Assembly: GCA_934140355.1 (NCBI GenBank)
Contig: CAKPBH010000003.1
Coordinates: 1-59,917 of the forward strand
Length of the DNA stretch: 59,917 nt
From: an uncultured Bacilli bacterium
Lineage (GTDB): Bacteria > Bacillota_I > Bacilli_A > RF39 > UBA660
Reading direction: 5' to 3'
The notes under the pieces are model-generated. The model did not search any database and was not told the DNA's origin. It was given only the letters and a program-made list of their open reading frames with translations. Made by a program: the position numbers and the translations under genes. Positions 35,236 to 44,628 of this stretch are shown one piece after another (the stretch's first letter is position 1; each line of letters starts with the position of its first letter).

Positions 35236-35927
35236 TATTTACAAGTATAACCAAGATCTTGATAGTTTGTTTTTAAATCCTTAAAATTTCTACTTGGAAT
35301 ATTAAACTTTGATAAATCAGAATCACTAATTTTATCCATATCAATAGAATAAATTACCTTATATTCATTATCAACATCCTTATCTACCTTATAAGAAAAT
35401 CCCTTAATATTACCATAAGTATTCATTTGATTTTCATAAGTAGTACGAACACCAGCCAAGTCTAAAATAGTATTAGTAACACCATTAATTGTACTATCAA
35501 TAGCATCTCCAACAACACCATCTACAACATCATCAGATTTTAAATTCGCATTACTATCCTTCTCTTCAGATATTCCATCAGTATCAGAATTAACCCCATC
35601 TTGCTTTTCACGAGTACTTCTTGTATTTTCATTTGTCTTATCATCTGCACCATTAGTAGTTGTGTCATTATTTTTACTTGTATCAGTAGTAGTGTTATCA
35701 CTTGTACCATTTGTTTTTGTATTATCACTAGAAACATTATTATCTTGCTTATAATCATAAGTAATCTTAATCATTTTAACATCATTATCCAAATAATCAA
35801 TATCATAATGAGTAGTTGTAGTAATTCCATTTGAGTCAGTTGTCATCTCGCAAGATAAAGAATCACGCTTAGACCCACAACCAGAAACTAATAATAATAC
35901 AAAAAATGCAGCAAATAACTTTTTCAT
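35235..35927 (-). CDS. DUF1307-like lipoprotein with low-complexity insert
   Basis: A 230-residue lipoprotein. The lipobox LVSGC puts the lipidated Cys at 17. Residues 20-58 contain a beta segment (LSCEMTTDSNGITTTTHYDI) like the YehR/DUF1307 lipoproteins, and the match resumes from about 150 (NTYGNIKGFSYKVDKD). Between them are about 80 residues rich in Asn, Asp, Thr and Ser, with runs such as TTTDTSKNNDTTTN. The role is unknown. It lies alone between the ponA terminator and asnS. Confidence 0.65.
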   Translation of the reverse strand: MKKLFAAFFVLLLVSGCGSKRDSLSCEMTTDSNGITTTTHYDIDYLDNDVKMIKITYDYKQDNNVSSDNTKTNGTSDNTTTDTSKNNDTTTNGADDKTNENTRSTREKQDGVNSDTDGISEEKDSNANLKSDDVVDGVVGDAIDSTINGVTNTILDLAGVRTTYENQMNTYGNIKGFSYKVDKDVDNEYKVIYSIDMDKISDSDLSKFNIPSRNFKDLKTNYQDLGYTCK

Positions 35928-35998
35928 TTCATCCCTCCAATCATTATTAATATATCCAAAAAAAGAACTTTCATAATAACAATTTTTTCCAAAAGAAA

Positions 35999-36052
35999 AA
36001 TACTTATTTCACTTATAATCTCTATAAATAGACCATAATAAAAATAAGTATT
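35999..36052 (-). terminator. Terminator after asnS
   Basis: A perfect 11-bp stem (AATACTTATTT at 35999-36009 and its complement at 36042-36052) with a 32-nt loop and a T-rich tail on the minus strand. Confidence 0.6.
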
Positions 36053-36059
36053 CTAATCT

Positions 36060-37412
36060 CTAAAAATCACAAGATTTAGGCGTCCTAGGATAAGGAATAA
36101 CATCTCTAATATTATCAACTCCCGTCAAATAAATAAGAAGTCTCTCAAAACCAATTCCAAACCCAGAATGAGGAACAGTACCAAACTTTCTCAAATTAAC
36201 ATACCAATCTAATTCATCTATATTCATCTCTAATTCATTCATACGATTAACTAACTTATCATAATCAGCTTCTCTCTCCGATCCACCAATCAACTCTCCA
36301 ACACCAGGAACCTCTAAATCAACCGCCCGAACAGTCTTTCCATCATCATTTTGCTTCATATAAAAAGCCTTAATATCTCGAGGCCAATCCTTAATAAAAA
36401 CAGGACATCCAAAGTATTCCGTAATATATTTTTCATGCTCTTTAGCAATATCTTCTCCATATTCAGGAGTAAATTCAAAATCTACAGAAGCCTCCTTCAA
36501 AATACGAATAACCTCTTCATGCGTTACCCGAACAAACTCACTTTGAACCAATTTCTCTAATTTATTTTTTAATCCTTTTTCAACAAACTTATCTAAAAAT
36601 TCAATCTCGTCAAGACACTTATCTAAAACATAAGATACAATAAATTTTAAACATTCCTCCTCAATATCCATAATACCATCTAAATCACAAAAAGCAACTT
36701 CTGGCTCAATCATCCAAAATTCAGAAGCATGAATTTTAGTATTAGAATTCTCAGCTCGAAAAGTAGGACCAAATGTATAACATTTAGAAAAAGCAGTCGC
36801 AAAAGTTTCAGCCTCTAGTTGCCCAGAAACAGTAAGACCTGTCGTTTTCCCAAAAAAATCATCTTCTGCCAGATTTTTGGTATCCCTTGGATCAAGCGTT
36901 GTTACCCGAAACATTTCTCCAGCACCTTCACAATCATTTGCTGTAATAATAGGTGCATGAAAATAAATATAACCTCTTTCTTGAAAATAAGTATGAATAG
37001 CCATCGCAGCTACACTTCTAATTCGAAATACAGCCTGAAATAACGAAGTTCTAGGTCTTAAATAAGCAACATCCCTTAAAAACTCTCTTGAGTGTCTTTT
37101 GGGTTGAATAGGATAAGTCTCATCACTTGTTCCTAAAACCAAAACACGAGTAGCCTTCAACTCAAATTCCTGCTTACCAGAACTCTCAACAATCATTCCT
37201 TCAACTTCTATACTAGAACCAACTAATAACTTATTAATCAAATTAAAATTATCCAACTCTTCATCATAAACAACTTGAATCGTTTTAAAACAAGTCCCAT
37301 CCGTCAAATCAATAAAACCAAAATGAGATTGCTTTCGATGACTACGAATCCATCCATGAACACAAACAGTTTTATTTAGATAATTATCTTCGTATAATTC
37401 TTTGATTTCCAT
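36060..37412 (-). CDS. asnS: Asparaginyl-tRNA synthetase
   Basis: A 450-residue class IIb synthetase that charges tRNA-Asn. The N-terminal OB fold (about 15-105) includes VHGWIRSHRKQSHFGFIDL. Motif 1 lies near RPRTSLFQAVFRIRS, motif 2 has FGPTFRAENSNTKIHASEFW, and motif 3 is GFGIGFERLLIYLTG. The motif 2 loop and the length fit AsnS better than AspS. No T-box leader is evident in the 200 bp upstream. Confidence 0.96.
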   Translation of the reverse strand: MEIKELYEDNYLNKTVCVHGWIRSHRKQSHFGFIDLTDGTCFKTIQVVYDEELDNFNLINKLLVGSSIEVEGMIVESSGKQEFELKATRVLVLGTSDETYPIQPKRHSREFLRDVAYLRPRTSLFQAVFRIRSVAAMAIHTYFQERGYIYFHAPIITANDCEGAGEMFRVTTLDPRDTKNLAEDDFFGKTTGLTVSGQLEAETFATAFSKCYTFGPTFRAENSNTKIHASEFWMIEPEVAFCDLDGIMDIEEECLKFIVSYVLDKCLDEIEFLDKFVEKGLKNKLEKLVQSEFVRVTHEEVIRILKEASVDFEFTPEYGEDIAKEHEKYITEYFGCPVFIKDWPRDIKAFYMKQNDDGKTVRAVDLEVPGVGELIGGSEREADYDKLVNRMNELEMNIDELDWYVNLRKFGTVPHSGFGIGFERLLIYLTGVDNIRDVIPYPRTPKSCDF

Positions 37413-37539
37413 TCCCTCACATCCTTAAATATTATTATACACCAAATAAACAAAAATACTAAGAAATTACAAATAATTTGATAAAAAATAGTTTAGTTTT
37501 AATATTCTTTAGGAGTTTTAAAAGAATAAAATAAAATAA

Positions 37540-37566
37540 AAATCACCTCTAAAATTTAAAGATGAT
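37540..37566 (-). terminator. Terminator after the DUF1292 gene (family ATCACNTCT)
   Basis: Stem 37542-37550 with 37558-37566, with G-U pairs, and a T-rich minus-strand tail. Its sequence and flanks resemble the terminators at 51846 and 55057. Confidence 0.55.
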
Positions 37567-37611
37567 CTTTTAGGTCCACTGAATTTCAAAGAACCATTAA
37601 AAACAATTTTT

Positions 37612-37869
37612 TTAACTTAACTCGGCAATAGAATACTTACCATTTAAAGTTTTTAGTATCATTTCAATATTTTCTACTTCTTCTACATCATCAACAGGAA
37701 AAATTTTATTATCCTTACACAAAGCGGAATAACACTTTATAAAATGATTTTCTTCTTCATAATCAGTATAAACAATATATTTTTTTTCATCATTCCTAGT
37801 AGAAAAACTAAAAATAATATCAAATTCTTTTTCTTGCCCTTCGTGAATTACTTTTATTTTTTTTATCAT
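37612..37869 (-). CDS. DUF1292 family small protein
   Basis: An 85-residue acidic protein with the beta-rich pattern EFDIIFSFSTRNDEKKYIVYTDY of the DUF1292 (YrzB-like) family; the later DDVEEVENIEMIL helix also fits. The function is unknown. It follows the PP2C gene by 2 bp, so the two are probably co-translated. DUF1292 genes usually sit beside ruvX-type genes, so this location is different. Confidence 0.65.
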   Translation of the reverse strand: MIKKIKVIHEGQEKEFDIIFSFSTRNDEKKYIVYTDYEEENHFIKCYSALCKDNKIFPVDDVEEVENIEMILKTLNGKYSIAELS

Positions 37870-37871
37870 AT

Positions 37872-39365
37872 TTATCTCCTCGAATACATTGCTGCCGTCG
37901 CATTATCTTTTCCAGCACTAATATAGTCATACTCATCTTCACTATTTCGATTATAATTAATAGCATTCCTGCTCAAAGCTGTTTGAACAAGCATATTAGT
38001 AATAGACTCTGGATCTGTTGTTCTAGATATAACTTTTATCTCATCTAAAGTAAGTAAATCTGCTACCCCATCACTTAAAAGTAATAACTTATCATAATGG
38101 TTATTGTCAATAACAAAGCTTTGAACGGAAGACAATTGACTCATTCCCATATAGCGAAAAATTTGATTTGACCTACGATTAAATCGTAACTGATCAATTT
38201 CATCATTAGATAAATTTCTTCCTAATTTGGCCTGCTCATCTCTAAAAACACAAGAATCATCCTCAGTTACTAAACTTAGTTTGCCCCCATCAACAATCAT
38301 TGCTCTAGAATCGCCAACATTAGAAACAATAGAATAATCTTTTGCCACAACCGCTCCAACAAAAGTAGCACCACCTGCACCATGTAATTTTTGATAAACA
38401 AGTTGATTTACTTTTTCTATTTGCAAATTAAATAAATCCAATAGCTTTGCTGGATACAAATAAAGTTCTTCAGGAATACATTGAAACCATTTAGACATCT
38501 CATTAACTACAGTCCAACTAGCAATCTCTCCAGACTCCTTTCCACCCATTCCATCAGAAACAACAAGAAGTTTAAAAGCACTATTTTTGGGATGATTCAT
38601 AATTAAAACAGAATCCTCTTGATTAGTTCTTTTATTACCAATATCTTGTGTAGCATATAAATCATTTCCTACATTATAGTCACTATGACTACTCTTTATT
38701 TGCTTACCACTTCTTATTTCCTCTAAACATCTATTTACAGAATTTTGATTAAATTCTAAATGATTTATATTTCTAAGTTTGAAATAATCATTTTCAATTT
38801 TATTACATAAACGAGCAGAATCATCATTTAAAGAGTAATTTTCCTCCAATAAATCAGAACGCTTAATTAAATTACCAATATTCTGACTACTATATCCTCC
38901 AGTTTTTTCATCATAAAAACCATCAATTTCAAAATATCCATTAACAATAAATTGAATAAAAATTAAAAGTTCATTTGGATTCATTTGAAAATACACAATT
39001 GAATTAATTGTAGAATCTCCCAATAAATTTAAGTATTTTCTAATATCATCCAGTTCTGGAAAAAGTTTTTTAATCGCTTCTTCTCTAACATTTTTAGGAA
39101 ACGAATTAAAATATGCATTATTCTTTTGAGCATCTAAAACATATTCATATAACATCACAGATCTTTTCAATATATATTTAATAAAATTCTTAGTTTCCAA
39201 ACCCGAAATAGAATCCCTAACGTTATTATCACGTGTAAAGTTATTTCGATTAACTTGATTAATAGAATTATTAAACAAAATAGAAACCAACAACTGAGAA
39301 TAATCTGGATGACTTCTTAATGTTTCTATCAATGCATTATCAATATATTTATCATCTTGATTCAT
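37872..39365 (-). CDS. PP2C-type protein phosphatase with a novel N-terminal domain
   Basis: A 497-residue protein. The PP2C domain covers about 235-497: RTNQEDS at 246-252, the metal motif DGMGG at 271-275, GATFVGAVV, NVGDSRAMIV, LLSDGVADLL and the final KDNATAAMY. It removes phosphate from Ser/Thr in a metal-dependent way. Residues 1-230 are helix-rich (ILKRSVMLYEYVLDAQKN and following) and I do not recognise them. No partner Hanks-type kinase is in the window; in Bacillota the PP2C PrpC normally pairs with PrkC. Confidence 0.85.
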   Translation of the reverse strand: MNQDDKYIDNALIETLRSHPDYSQLLVSILFNNSINQVNRNNFTRDNNVRDSISGLETKNFIKYILKRSVMLYEYVLDAQKNNAYFNSFPKNVREEAIKKLFPELDDIRKYLNLLGDSTINSIVYFQMNPNELLIFIQFIVNGYFEIDGFYDEKTGGYSSQNIGNLIKRSDLLEENYSLNDDSARLCNKIENDYFKLRNINHLEFNQNSVNRCLEEIRSGKQIKSSHSDYNVGNDLYATQDIGNKRTNQEDSVLIMNHPKNSAFKLLVVSDGMGGKESGEIASWTVVNEMSKWFQCIPEELYLYPAKLLDLFNLQIEKVNQLVYQKLHGAGGATFVGAVVAKDYSIVSNVGDSRAMIVDGGKLSLVTEDDSCVFRDEQAKLGRNLSNDEIDQLRFNRRSNQIFRYMGMSQLSSVQSFVIDNNHYDKLLLLSDGVADLLTLDEIKVISRTTDPESITNMLVQTALSRNAINYNRNSEDEYDYISAGKDNATAAMYSRR

Positions 39366-39554
39366 AATAACTGAACAACTCGTTCTTCACCTCACTTATC
39401 ATCCTAACATATCTAATTATATCATATAATATTTTTTTATCAACAGTATTACAGTAATTACCAAAATGGAAATTGTAATGTTATGTAGCAAAAAAATTTA
39501 TATCTCCTTTTACAGATATATTCTTCGTTTTATTTTGTCTTTTATACTTAAACA

Positions 39555-39590
39555 AAAGGATGTCGATAATTATTTGTTATGACATCCTTT
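39555..39590 (-). terminator. Terminator in the 39.4-39.9 kb gap
   Basis: A perfect 10-bp stem (AAAGGATGTC at 39555-39564, complement at 39581-39590) with a 16-nt loop and TTTTGTTT on the minus strand. It probably ends the acetyltransferase transcript. The rest of the gap 39366-39862 holds only the SEC-C fragment. Confidence 0.65.
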
Positions 39591-39683
39591 AATTTCAATG
39601 CATTTCGTTCATAATTTTATTTATTAAGTGACAAGCAATAAATTTGTTACCTTTTTTAAATTCAGCTTTTTCCCTATTTTATG

Positions 39684-39761
39684 CTACTTTTCGCAACAAT
39701 TCTTATATTTCTTTCCTGAACCACATGGTAAAATATTAAAATAACCAAGTATTTTTTCCTT
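39684..39761 (-). pseudogene. Fragment of a SEC-C zinc-motif protein
   Basis: Twenty-five codons read KEKILGYFNILPCGSGKKYK then NCCEK and stop. PCGSGKKYKNCC is the SEC-C zinc-binding motif that ends SecA and many small proteins. A stop lies directly upstream in frame and the usual preceding GRNDPC is lost, so this is the decayed 3' end of a gene. Confidence 0.7.
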
Positions 39762-39862
39762 TTAAATTGGTATTTTTAATTTTAAATCTATATTTTTTTA
39801 TTGAAATATTGCAAGTTTTTATTCAACAACTTATTTAATAACTTATCTAAAAAAATCTATTT

Positions 39863-40348
39863 TTATTTCAAGTTTTTAATATCAGTATACATTCTAGGAT
39901 GATATCCTTTTTTATTATAAAAATTAATAGCCTTTTCATTATATGCAAATACATCAACCAAAACATATTCACAATTATTCAATTTAAAATATTCTTCTAT
40001 TTTTTCCATTAAAGCTTGTCCGACACCTTTACTTCTTATTTTAGATGTAACTATTAATTCGGTAATTATTCCCCTTTTAGGACATTTATAATCTAAATAA
40101 TCGTATTCTTCATATGGAGGAATCGTACCAATAATAAGTCCAATTGCTTTGTCATTCTCAATTGCTAAATAGCATTTACCATTATTCTTATCTACTTCAT
40201 CCAAATCAACTAATGCCATCTTCTCATGATATTCAGGATGAACTTGATCTAATTCATCTTTATCAATAGATACAATATATTCTTCAAGCTCTGTTAATAA
40301 ATCTCTAACATCTCCTAAATATTTATCTTCATATTCTATTATTTCCAT
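39863..40348 (-). CDS. GNAT family N-acetyltransferase
   Basis: A 161-residue acetyltransferase. The acetyl-CoA motif A is ITELIVTSKIRSKGVGQALMEKIEEY with R-S-K-G-V-G as the pyrophosphate loop (about 96-115). The C-terminal motif B is VDVFAYNEKAINFYNKKGYHP. The substrate is unknown. It is 13 bp downstream of a second, broken GNAT gene in the same direction. Confidence 0.85.
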   Translation of the reverse strand: MEIIEYEDKYLGDVRDLLTELEEYIVSIDKDELDQVHPEYHEKMALVDLDEVDKNNGKCYLAIENDKAIGLIIGTIPPYEEYDYLDYKCPKRGIITELIVTSKIRSKGVGQALMEKIEEYFKLNNCEYVLVDVFAYNEKAINFYNKKGYHPRMYTDIKNLK

Positions 40349-40361
40349 CTATTACCACTTT

Positions 40362-40907
40362 CTAATTATTAAAATACATATCCCTAGTTATTAATAATTG
40401 TTTAACAACACTATCTTGATCAAATACTTTTTCAAAAACCTCTTTATCAGTATGGATGAATCCAGCTTTTTTAAATGTCTTTATTGCACCTATTCTATCG
40501 AGAGGTACCATATCTGATAATTCATTAATATTATTTTTTTCAAACGCTATTCTTTCTAATTCTACTAATGCTGAATAAGAGTATCCTTTTCCTCTATACT
40601 TATCACTAATTAGTATTCCCATTGAATGAATATCATCATCAGGATAATAATATATTTCTCCAATGGGTTCTTCTGTTCCATCAGTGTATATGTAAGCAAA
40701 ATATCTATCTGGTTCCATATTAACCCATTTATTATACCATTCAATCATTTACTCATCTGTTTTTGATATAGTTCCTGTTACTTTATCATAACCTTTTAAG
40801 TTCATATCAAATCCAGCATTATAATTCATAGTTTTTGAATCATTCATCCATTCTTGTCTATAATGCAAATCATCCTTTGAAGGAACATTTAAATATACTT
40901 TTTTCAT
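40362..40907 (-). pseudogene. GNAT N-acetyltransferase broken by one in-frame stop
   Basis: The frame from ATG 40907 (MKKVYLNVPSKDDLHYRQEW) runs 52 codons to a TAA at 40749-40751 and continues in the same frame from the next ATG for 128 residues. Together they give a normal 181-residue RimJ-like GNAT: the start YRQEWMNDSKTMNYNAGFD is the family's substrate arm, and RGKGYSYSAL is the acetyl-CoA loop. A single CAA to TAA change would explain it. The downstream part alone lacks the first strand and helix. Confidence 0.85.
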
Positions 40908-41011
40908 TAGTATCACTTCCCTTATTATTATAACATATATACTTTATTTTAAGGTTAATTTAGGCAAAAAAACTTATCTAAACGCCTTTTTTGAAGTGAA
41001 ATTACCTAAAG

Positions 41012-41052
41012 CAAAAAGCTCGCAATCCCTTTATTTATAAGGATTTGTGAGT
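41012..41052 (-). terminator. Terminator after secA
   Basis: Stem CTCGCAATCC (41019-41028) with GGATTTGTGAG (41041-41051), one bulge and one G-U pair, followed by TTTTT on the minus strand. It sits directly at the secA stop. Confidence 0.75.
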
Positions 41053-43548
41053 TTATTTACCACAACATTGTTTATATTTCTTTCCACTGCCACATGGACA
41101 AGGGTCATTTCTCCCTACTTTACTACTTTTACTTTGAATTTTCTTTGTTTCTTTTCCATCATTTGTAATCGTTTTCTTGACAACTTCTTTTCTCTCCAAA
41201 TTTTGTCTAATTTCTGCTTTCATTAAATAAATAGAAACTTCTTTATTTATTTGTGTTAACATCTGATCAAAAAGTTCATAACCTTCCATTGTATAAGCCT
41301 GAAGTGGATTCTCATTTGCATATCCCCTAAGACCAATTCCTTCTCTTAACTGACTCATTGTCGAAATATGTTCCATCCAATGTGAATCAATCACCTTCAA
41401 AGTAATTGCTTTCTCAAATTCATCACGTACTTCTTCTGGAATATCCCCTAATTTTTCCTCATATTCCTTTATCACTAACGCACTAATCAAATCAATAACT
41501 TCTGAAGGACTTTTTCCTTTAATTTCAGATAAAGCAATACGATTTGTACGAAGTAAATTCTCATTTGTAGCCTCTAATATCTCGTCATAATCATGGTCAC
41601 TCAACTTATTACTCTCAATCAAGTGATCATTTACAATATCAGTAACATGATTCTTAAGTAAATTTAGTGTTTGCTCATGAATAGAATCACTATCCAATAT
41701 CTCATTACGTTTACCATAAATAATTTCTCTTTGATTATTCATAACATCATCATATTGCAATAATTGCTTACGAATATCAAAATTATTTCCCTCAACCTTT
41801 TTTTGCGCACTTTCAAAAGAACCCGCTAACATCTTATTTTGAATAACTTGATCCCCAGAAAATCCTAAACTAGCAAGCATACCACGATATTTTTCTGAAC
41901 CAAAACGAACCATTAAATCATCTTCAAATGACAAATAAAATTGAGTAAATCCAGGATCACCTTGACGACCGGAACGTCCTCTCAACTGATTGTCGATACG
42001 TCTAGATTCATGTCTTTCCGTACCAATTACACACAAACCACCAAGTTCACTAACACCTTCCCCAAGTTTAATATCCGTACCACGACCAGCCATATTTGTA
42101 GCAATAGTAACTGCCCCTTTTTCTCCTGCATGAGCAATAATTTCAGCCTCTCTCGCATTATTCTTAGCATTAAGTACTTCATGAGGAATTTTCTTTTTCT
42201 TCAACATTGAACTAATTAATTCACTTGTCTCTATTGCAATAGTACCAACCAAAATTGGTTGCCCCTCTTTATGACGTCTTTCAATTTCATTAACAATAGC
42301 CTTATATTTTCCTTCTTTACCAGGATATAATAAATCAACTGCATCAACACGAATCACTGGCTTATTAGTAGGAATACGAATAACATACATATTATAAATA
42401 TTTGTAAATTCTTCTTCCTCCGTCTTAGCCGTACCAGTCATACCAGATAATTTATTATACATCCTAAACAAATTTTGAAATGTAATTGTTGCTAAAGTTT
42501 TTGTTTCTTGCTCAATAGTAACACCTTCTTTAGCCTGAATTGCTTGATGCAATCCTTCAGAAAAAGCACGTCCCTTCATTAGACGACCCGTAAATTGATC
42601 AACAATAATAACCTCATCATCTTGAACAACATAATCAACATCACGATGCATAAAATAATTAGCCCGAAGCGCCTGTTGAAGGTGATGCACTAATGAAGTA
42701 TTATCAATTCCATACAAATTCTTTAAATGAAACTTTTCTTCCGCCTTATGAGCACCTTCATCGGTTAAATTAATACTACGTGTCTTTTCATCCATAATGT
42801 AATCTTCATTTTCAACAAGACCCTTTACAAAATGATCAGCCTCAACATACAAATTAGCCGACTGTGCAACTCCACCAGAAATAATCAAAGGTGTCCTTGC
42901 CTCATCAATCAAAATAGAATCTACTTCATCAACAATACAAAAATTAAGAGGTCGTTGCACCCTATTTTCTTTTTTTACAACCATATTATCTCTCAAATAA
43001 TCAAAACCAAGTTCATTATTAGTAGTATATAATATATCACAAAGATACGCCTCTCTCTTTTGTGCTGGTGTCAAATCTCTTAGATTAAGGCCAACAGTAA
43101 GACCAAGAAATTTAAAAATACTTCCCATCCACTCAGAATCTCTTGATGACAAAAATTCATTTACAGTAACAATATGAACCCCTTTTCCATCCAAAGCATT
43201 TAAATAAGCAGGAAGAACACCCGTCAAAGTTTTTCCTTCTCCAGTTTTCATCTCAGCAATATTACCATAGTGAATAGCAAGACCGCCTAACAATTGACAA
43301 TAAAAAGGTTTCATTCCAACACAACGATATGCAGCCTCACGACAAACCGCAAAAGCTTCAATCAAAATATCTTCCAAAGTCTCCCCATTTGCTAATCTCT
43401 CTTTAAAAACATTAGTATATTCCTTTAATTCATCATCAGAAAGTTTAGAAATTTCCTCATCCAAAGCATCAATACTATCTGCTATTTTTTTAAACTTTTC
43501 CAAATCTTTATATTCATTATCAAATAACTTCTTAAAAATTTTTAACAT
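41053..43548 (-). CDS. secA: Preprotein translocase ATPase SecA
   Basis: An 831-residue motor of the Sec pathway. Walker A is MKTGEGKT near residue 100, Walker B-like VDEVDSILIDEARTP near 205, the second RecA fold has ATNMAGRGTDIKLG and RGRSGRQGDPG. The protein ends in the zinc motif CPCGSGKKYKQCC. It is needed to export the many signal-peptide proteins in this window. Gene order hpf-secA is the usual one in Bacillota, where prfB follows; here prfB is absent. Confidence 0.97.
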   Translation of the reverse strand: MLKIFKKLFDNEYKDLEKFKKIADSIDALDEEISKLSDDELKEYTNVFKERLANGETLEDILIEAFAVCREAAYRCVGMKPFYCQLLGGLAIHYGNIAEMKTGEGKTLTGVLPAYLNALDGKGVHIVTVNEFLSSRDSEWMGSIFKFLGLTVGLNLRDLTPAQKREAYLCDILYTTNNELGFDYLRDNMVVKKENRVQRPLNFCIVDEVDSILIDEARTPLIISGGVAQSANLYVEADHFVKGLVENEDYIMDEKTRSINLTDEGAHKAEEKFHLKNLYGIDNTSLVHHLQQALRANYFMHRDVDYVVQDDEVIIVDQFTGRLMKGRAFSEGLHQAIQAKEGVTIEQETKTLATITFQNLFRMYNKLSGMTGTAKTEEEEFTNIYNMYVIRIPTNKPVIRVDAVDLLYPGKEGKYKAIVNEIERRHKEGQPILVGTIAIETSELISSMLKKKKIPHEVLNAKNNAREAEIIAHAGEKGAVTIATNMAGRGTDIKLGEGVSELGGLCVIGTERHESRRIDNQLRGRSGRQGDPGFTQFYLSFEDDLMVRFGSEKYRGMLASLGFSGDQVIQNKMLAGSFESAQKKVEGNNFDIRKQLLQYDDVMNNQREIIYGKRNEILDSDSIHEQTLNLLKNHVTDIVNDHLIESNKLSDHDYDEILEATNENLLRTNRIALSEIKGKSPSEVIDLISALVIKEYEEKLGDIPEEVRDEFEKAITLKVIDSHWMEHISTMSQLREGIGLRGYANENPLQAYTMEGYELFDQMLTQINKEVSIYLMKAEIRQNLERKEVVKKTITNDGKETKKIQSKSSKVGRNDPCPCGSGKKYKQCCGK

Positions 43549-43610
43549 TTTATCATCTCCGTAATATGTATTTTAGCAAAAAACTCTAAAAATTACTAGT
43601 ATTTCACTAG

Positions 43611-43641
43611 AAAAAGAAACTAATTTCTAATCATTAGTTTC
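43611..43641 (-). terminator. Terminator overlapping the hpf stop
   Basis: An 8-bp stem GAAACTAA/TTAGTTTC (43616-43623 and 43634-43641) with CTTTTTC after it on the minus strand. The stop codon lies inside the loop-proximal side. Confidence 0.75.
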
Positions 43642-44163
43642 TATTACTCCATAATTTCCATCTTTTCTTTTATATAAAACATTAATTTCATTAGTATGAA
43701 CATCTTTATAGATAAAAAAGTCATGTCCTAACAACTCCACCTGTAAAATTGCCTCTTCCTCATCCATAGGCTTCAATTCCAAATTTTTTCTCTTAACAAT
43801 TTTACCTTTTTCCCTTTCTTCTTCCTCAATCGAAATCTCATAATCAAAGTTAAGAACCGTTTCTTCTTTTTTAATTTGTTTTTTTAATTTAGCTTTTGTT
43901 TTTCGAATCTGTCCTTCTAACTTATCAATCACTAAATCAATAGCAGCATATAAATCATCCTTAGTTTCTTCTCCTCTTAAAGTATACTTATCATACGGAA
44001 TAGTAACTTCAATCGACTGATGCTTTCCTTTTACCTTAACAAGAACATTAGCACACACATCATCTGACTTAAAATACTTATCCAATTTAGATAATTTACT
44101 AGAAATATATCCCTCAATAGCAGATGTAACCCTAATTTTCTCTCCTCTTATAGTGCATTTCAT
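43627..44163 (-). CDS. hpf: Long-form ribosome hibernation promoting factor
   Basis: A 178-residue HPF when started at ATG 44163 behind AAGAAAGGATC. The N-terminal domain (MKCTIRGEKIRVTSAIEGYI and following) binds the 30S decoding centre. The C-terminal domain (EAILQVELLGHDFFIYKD...INVLYKRKDGNYGVIE) dimerises ribosomes into 100S particles. The lysine-rich linker is normal for the long form. It is followed by secA, as in Bacillus. Confidence 0.93.
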   Translation of the reverse strand: MKCTIRGEKIRVTSAIEGYISSKLSKLDKYFKSDDVCANVLVKVKGKHQSIEVTIPYDKYTLRGEETKDDLYAAIDLVIDKLEGQIRKTKAKLKKQIKKEETVLNFDYEISIEEEEREKGKIVKRKNLELKPMDEEEAILQVELLGHDFFIYKDVHTNEINVLYKRKDGNYGVIETND

Positions 44164-44424
44164 TTTATCACGATCCTTTCTTAAATTCATTATAACATGG
44201 AATATTTTTTTTGTATATAAATTATTAAAAATAACATAATTTCACTTATTTAAAAATTAGTATTCATAATCGTTTTACCCTTTACTTATAGCGGATCTGA
44301 ATTTATAATTTCATTAATTAAGATATAATGGATTTATTATTTCATATATTTTCAAAATCATAAATGCAAAAATTTTTTAAAATCAAGAATTTATATATTG
44401 AATTTAACAGTAAATAGTAAATTT

Positions 44425-44461
44425 AAAGAAAAGAAAGAATCACTTAATCTTTCTTTTCTTT
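44425..44461 (-). terminator. Terminator of the SipW/TasA-like group
   Basis: A perfect 14-bp stem (44425-44438 with 44448-44461). Its first arm is the last codons of the 34-residue ORF and the T-rich second arm serves as the tail. Confidence 0.65.
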
Positions 44462-44548
44462 AAAATGAATATAAGAATTTAACTTAAGATAAGAAATATT
44501 ATCAAATATTTCATCAAAAATATCATCTAAAATAATTTTATGTGGCAT
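44444..44548 (-). CDS. 34-residue small protein
   Basis: ATG at 44548 behind AAGGAGATGGTAAG, an excellent ribosome binding site. The product starts MPHKIILDDIFDEIFDN and ends FKEKKD; it is acidic at the start and basic at the end, with an amphipathic helix pattern. It follows the 584-residue gene by 80 bp with no terminator between. No family is recognised. It could be a real small protein or the relic start of a longer one. Confidence 0.5.
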   Translation of the reverse strand: MPHKIILDDIFDEIFDNISYLKLNSYIHFKEKKD

Positions 44549-44628
44549 CTTACCATCTCCTTAAGAAGATATTACCACATTTAAAAATTGATTTCATCTA
44601 ATTCGACAAATAATATCAAAACTAGACT

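Noticed and set aside
37413..37611. Possible T-box leader before asnS
   Set aside because: No AGGGTGGNACCGCG-like antiterminator core is present; only a terminator of the DUF1292 gene is seen there.
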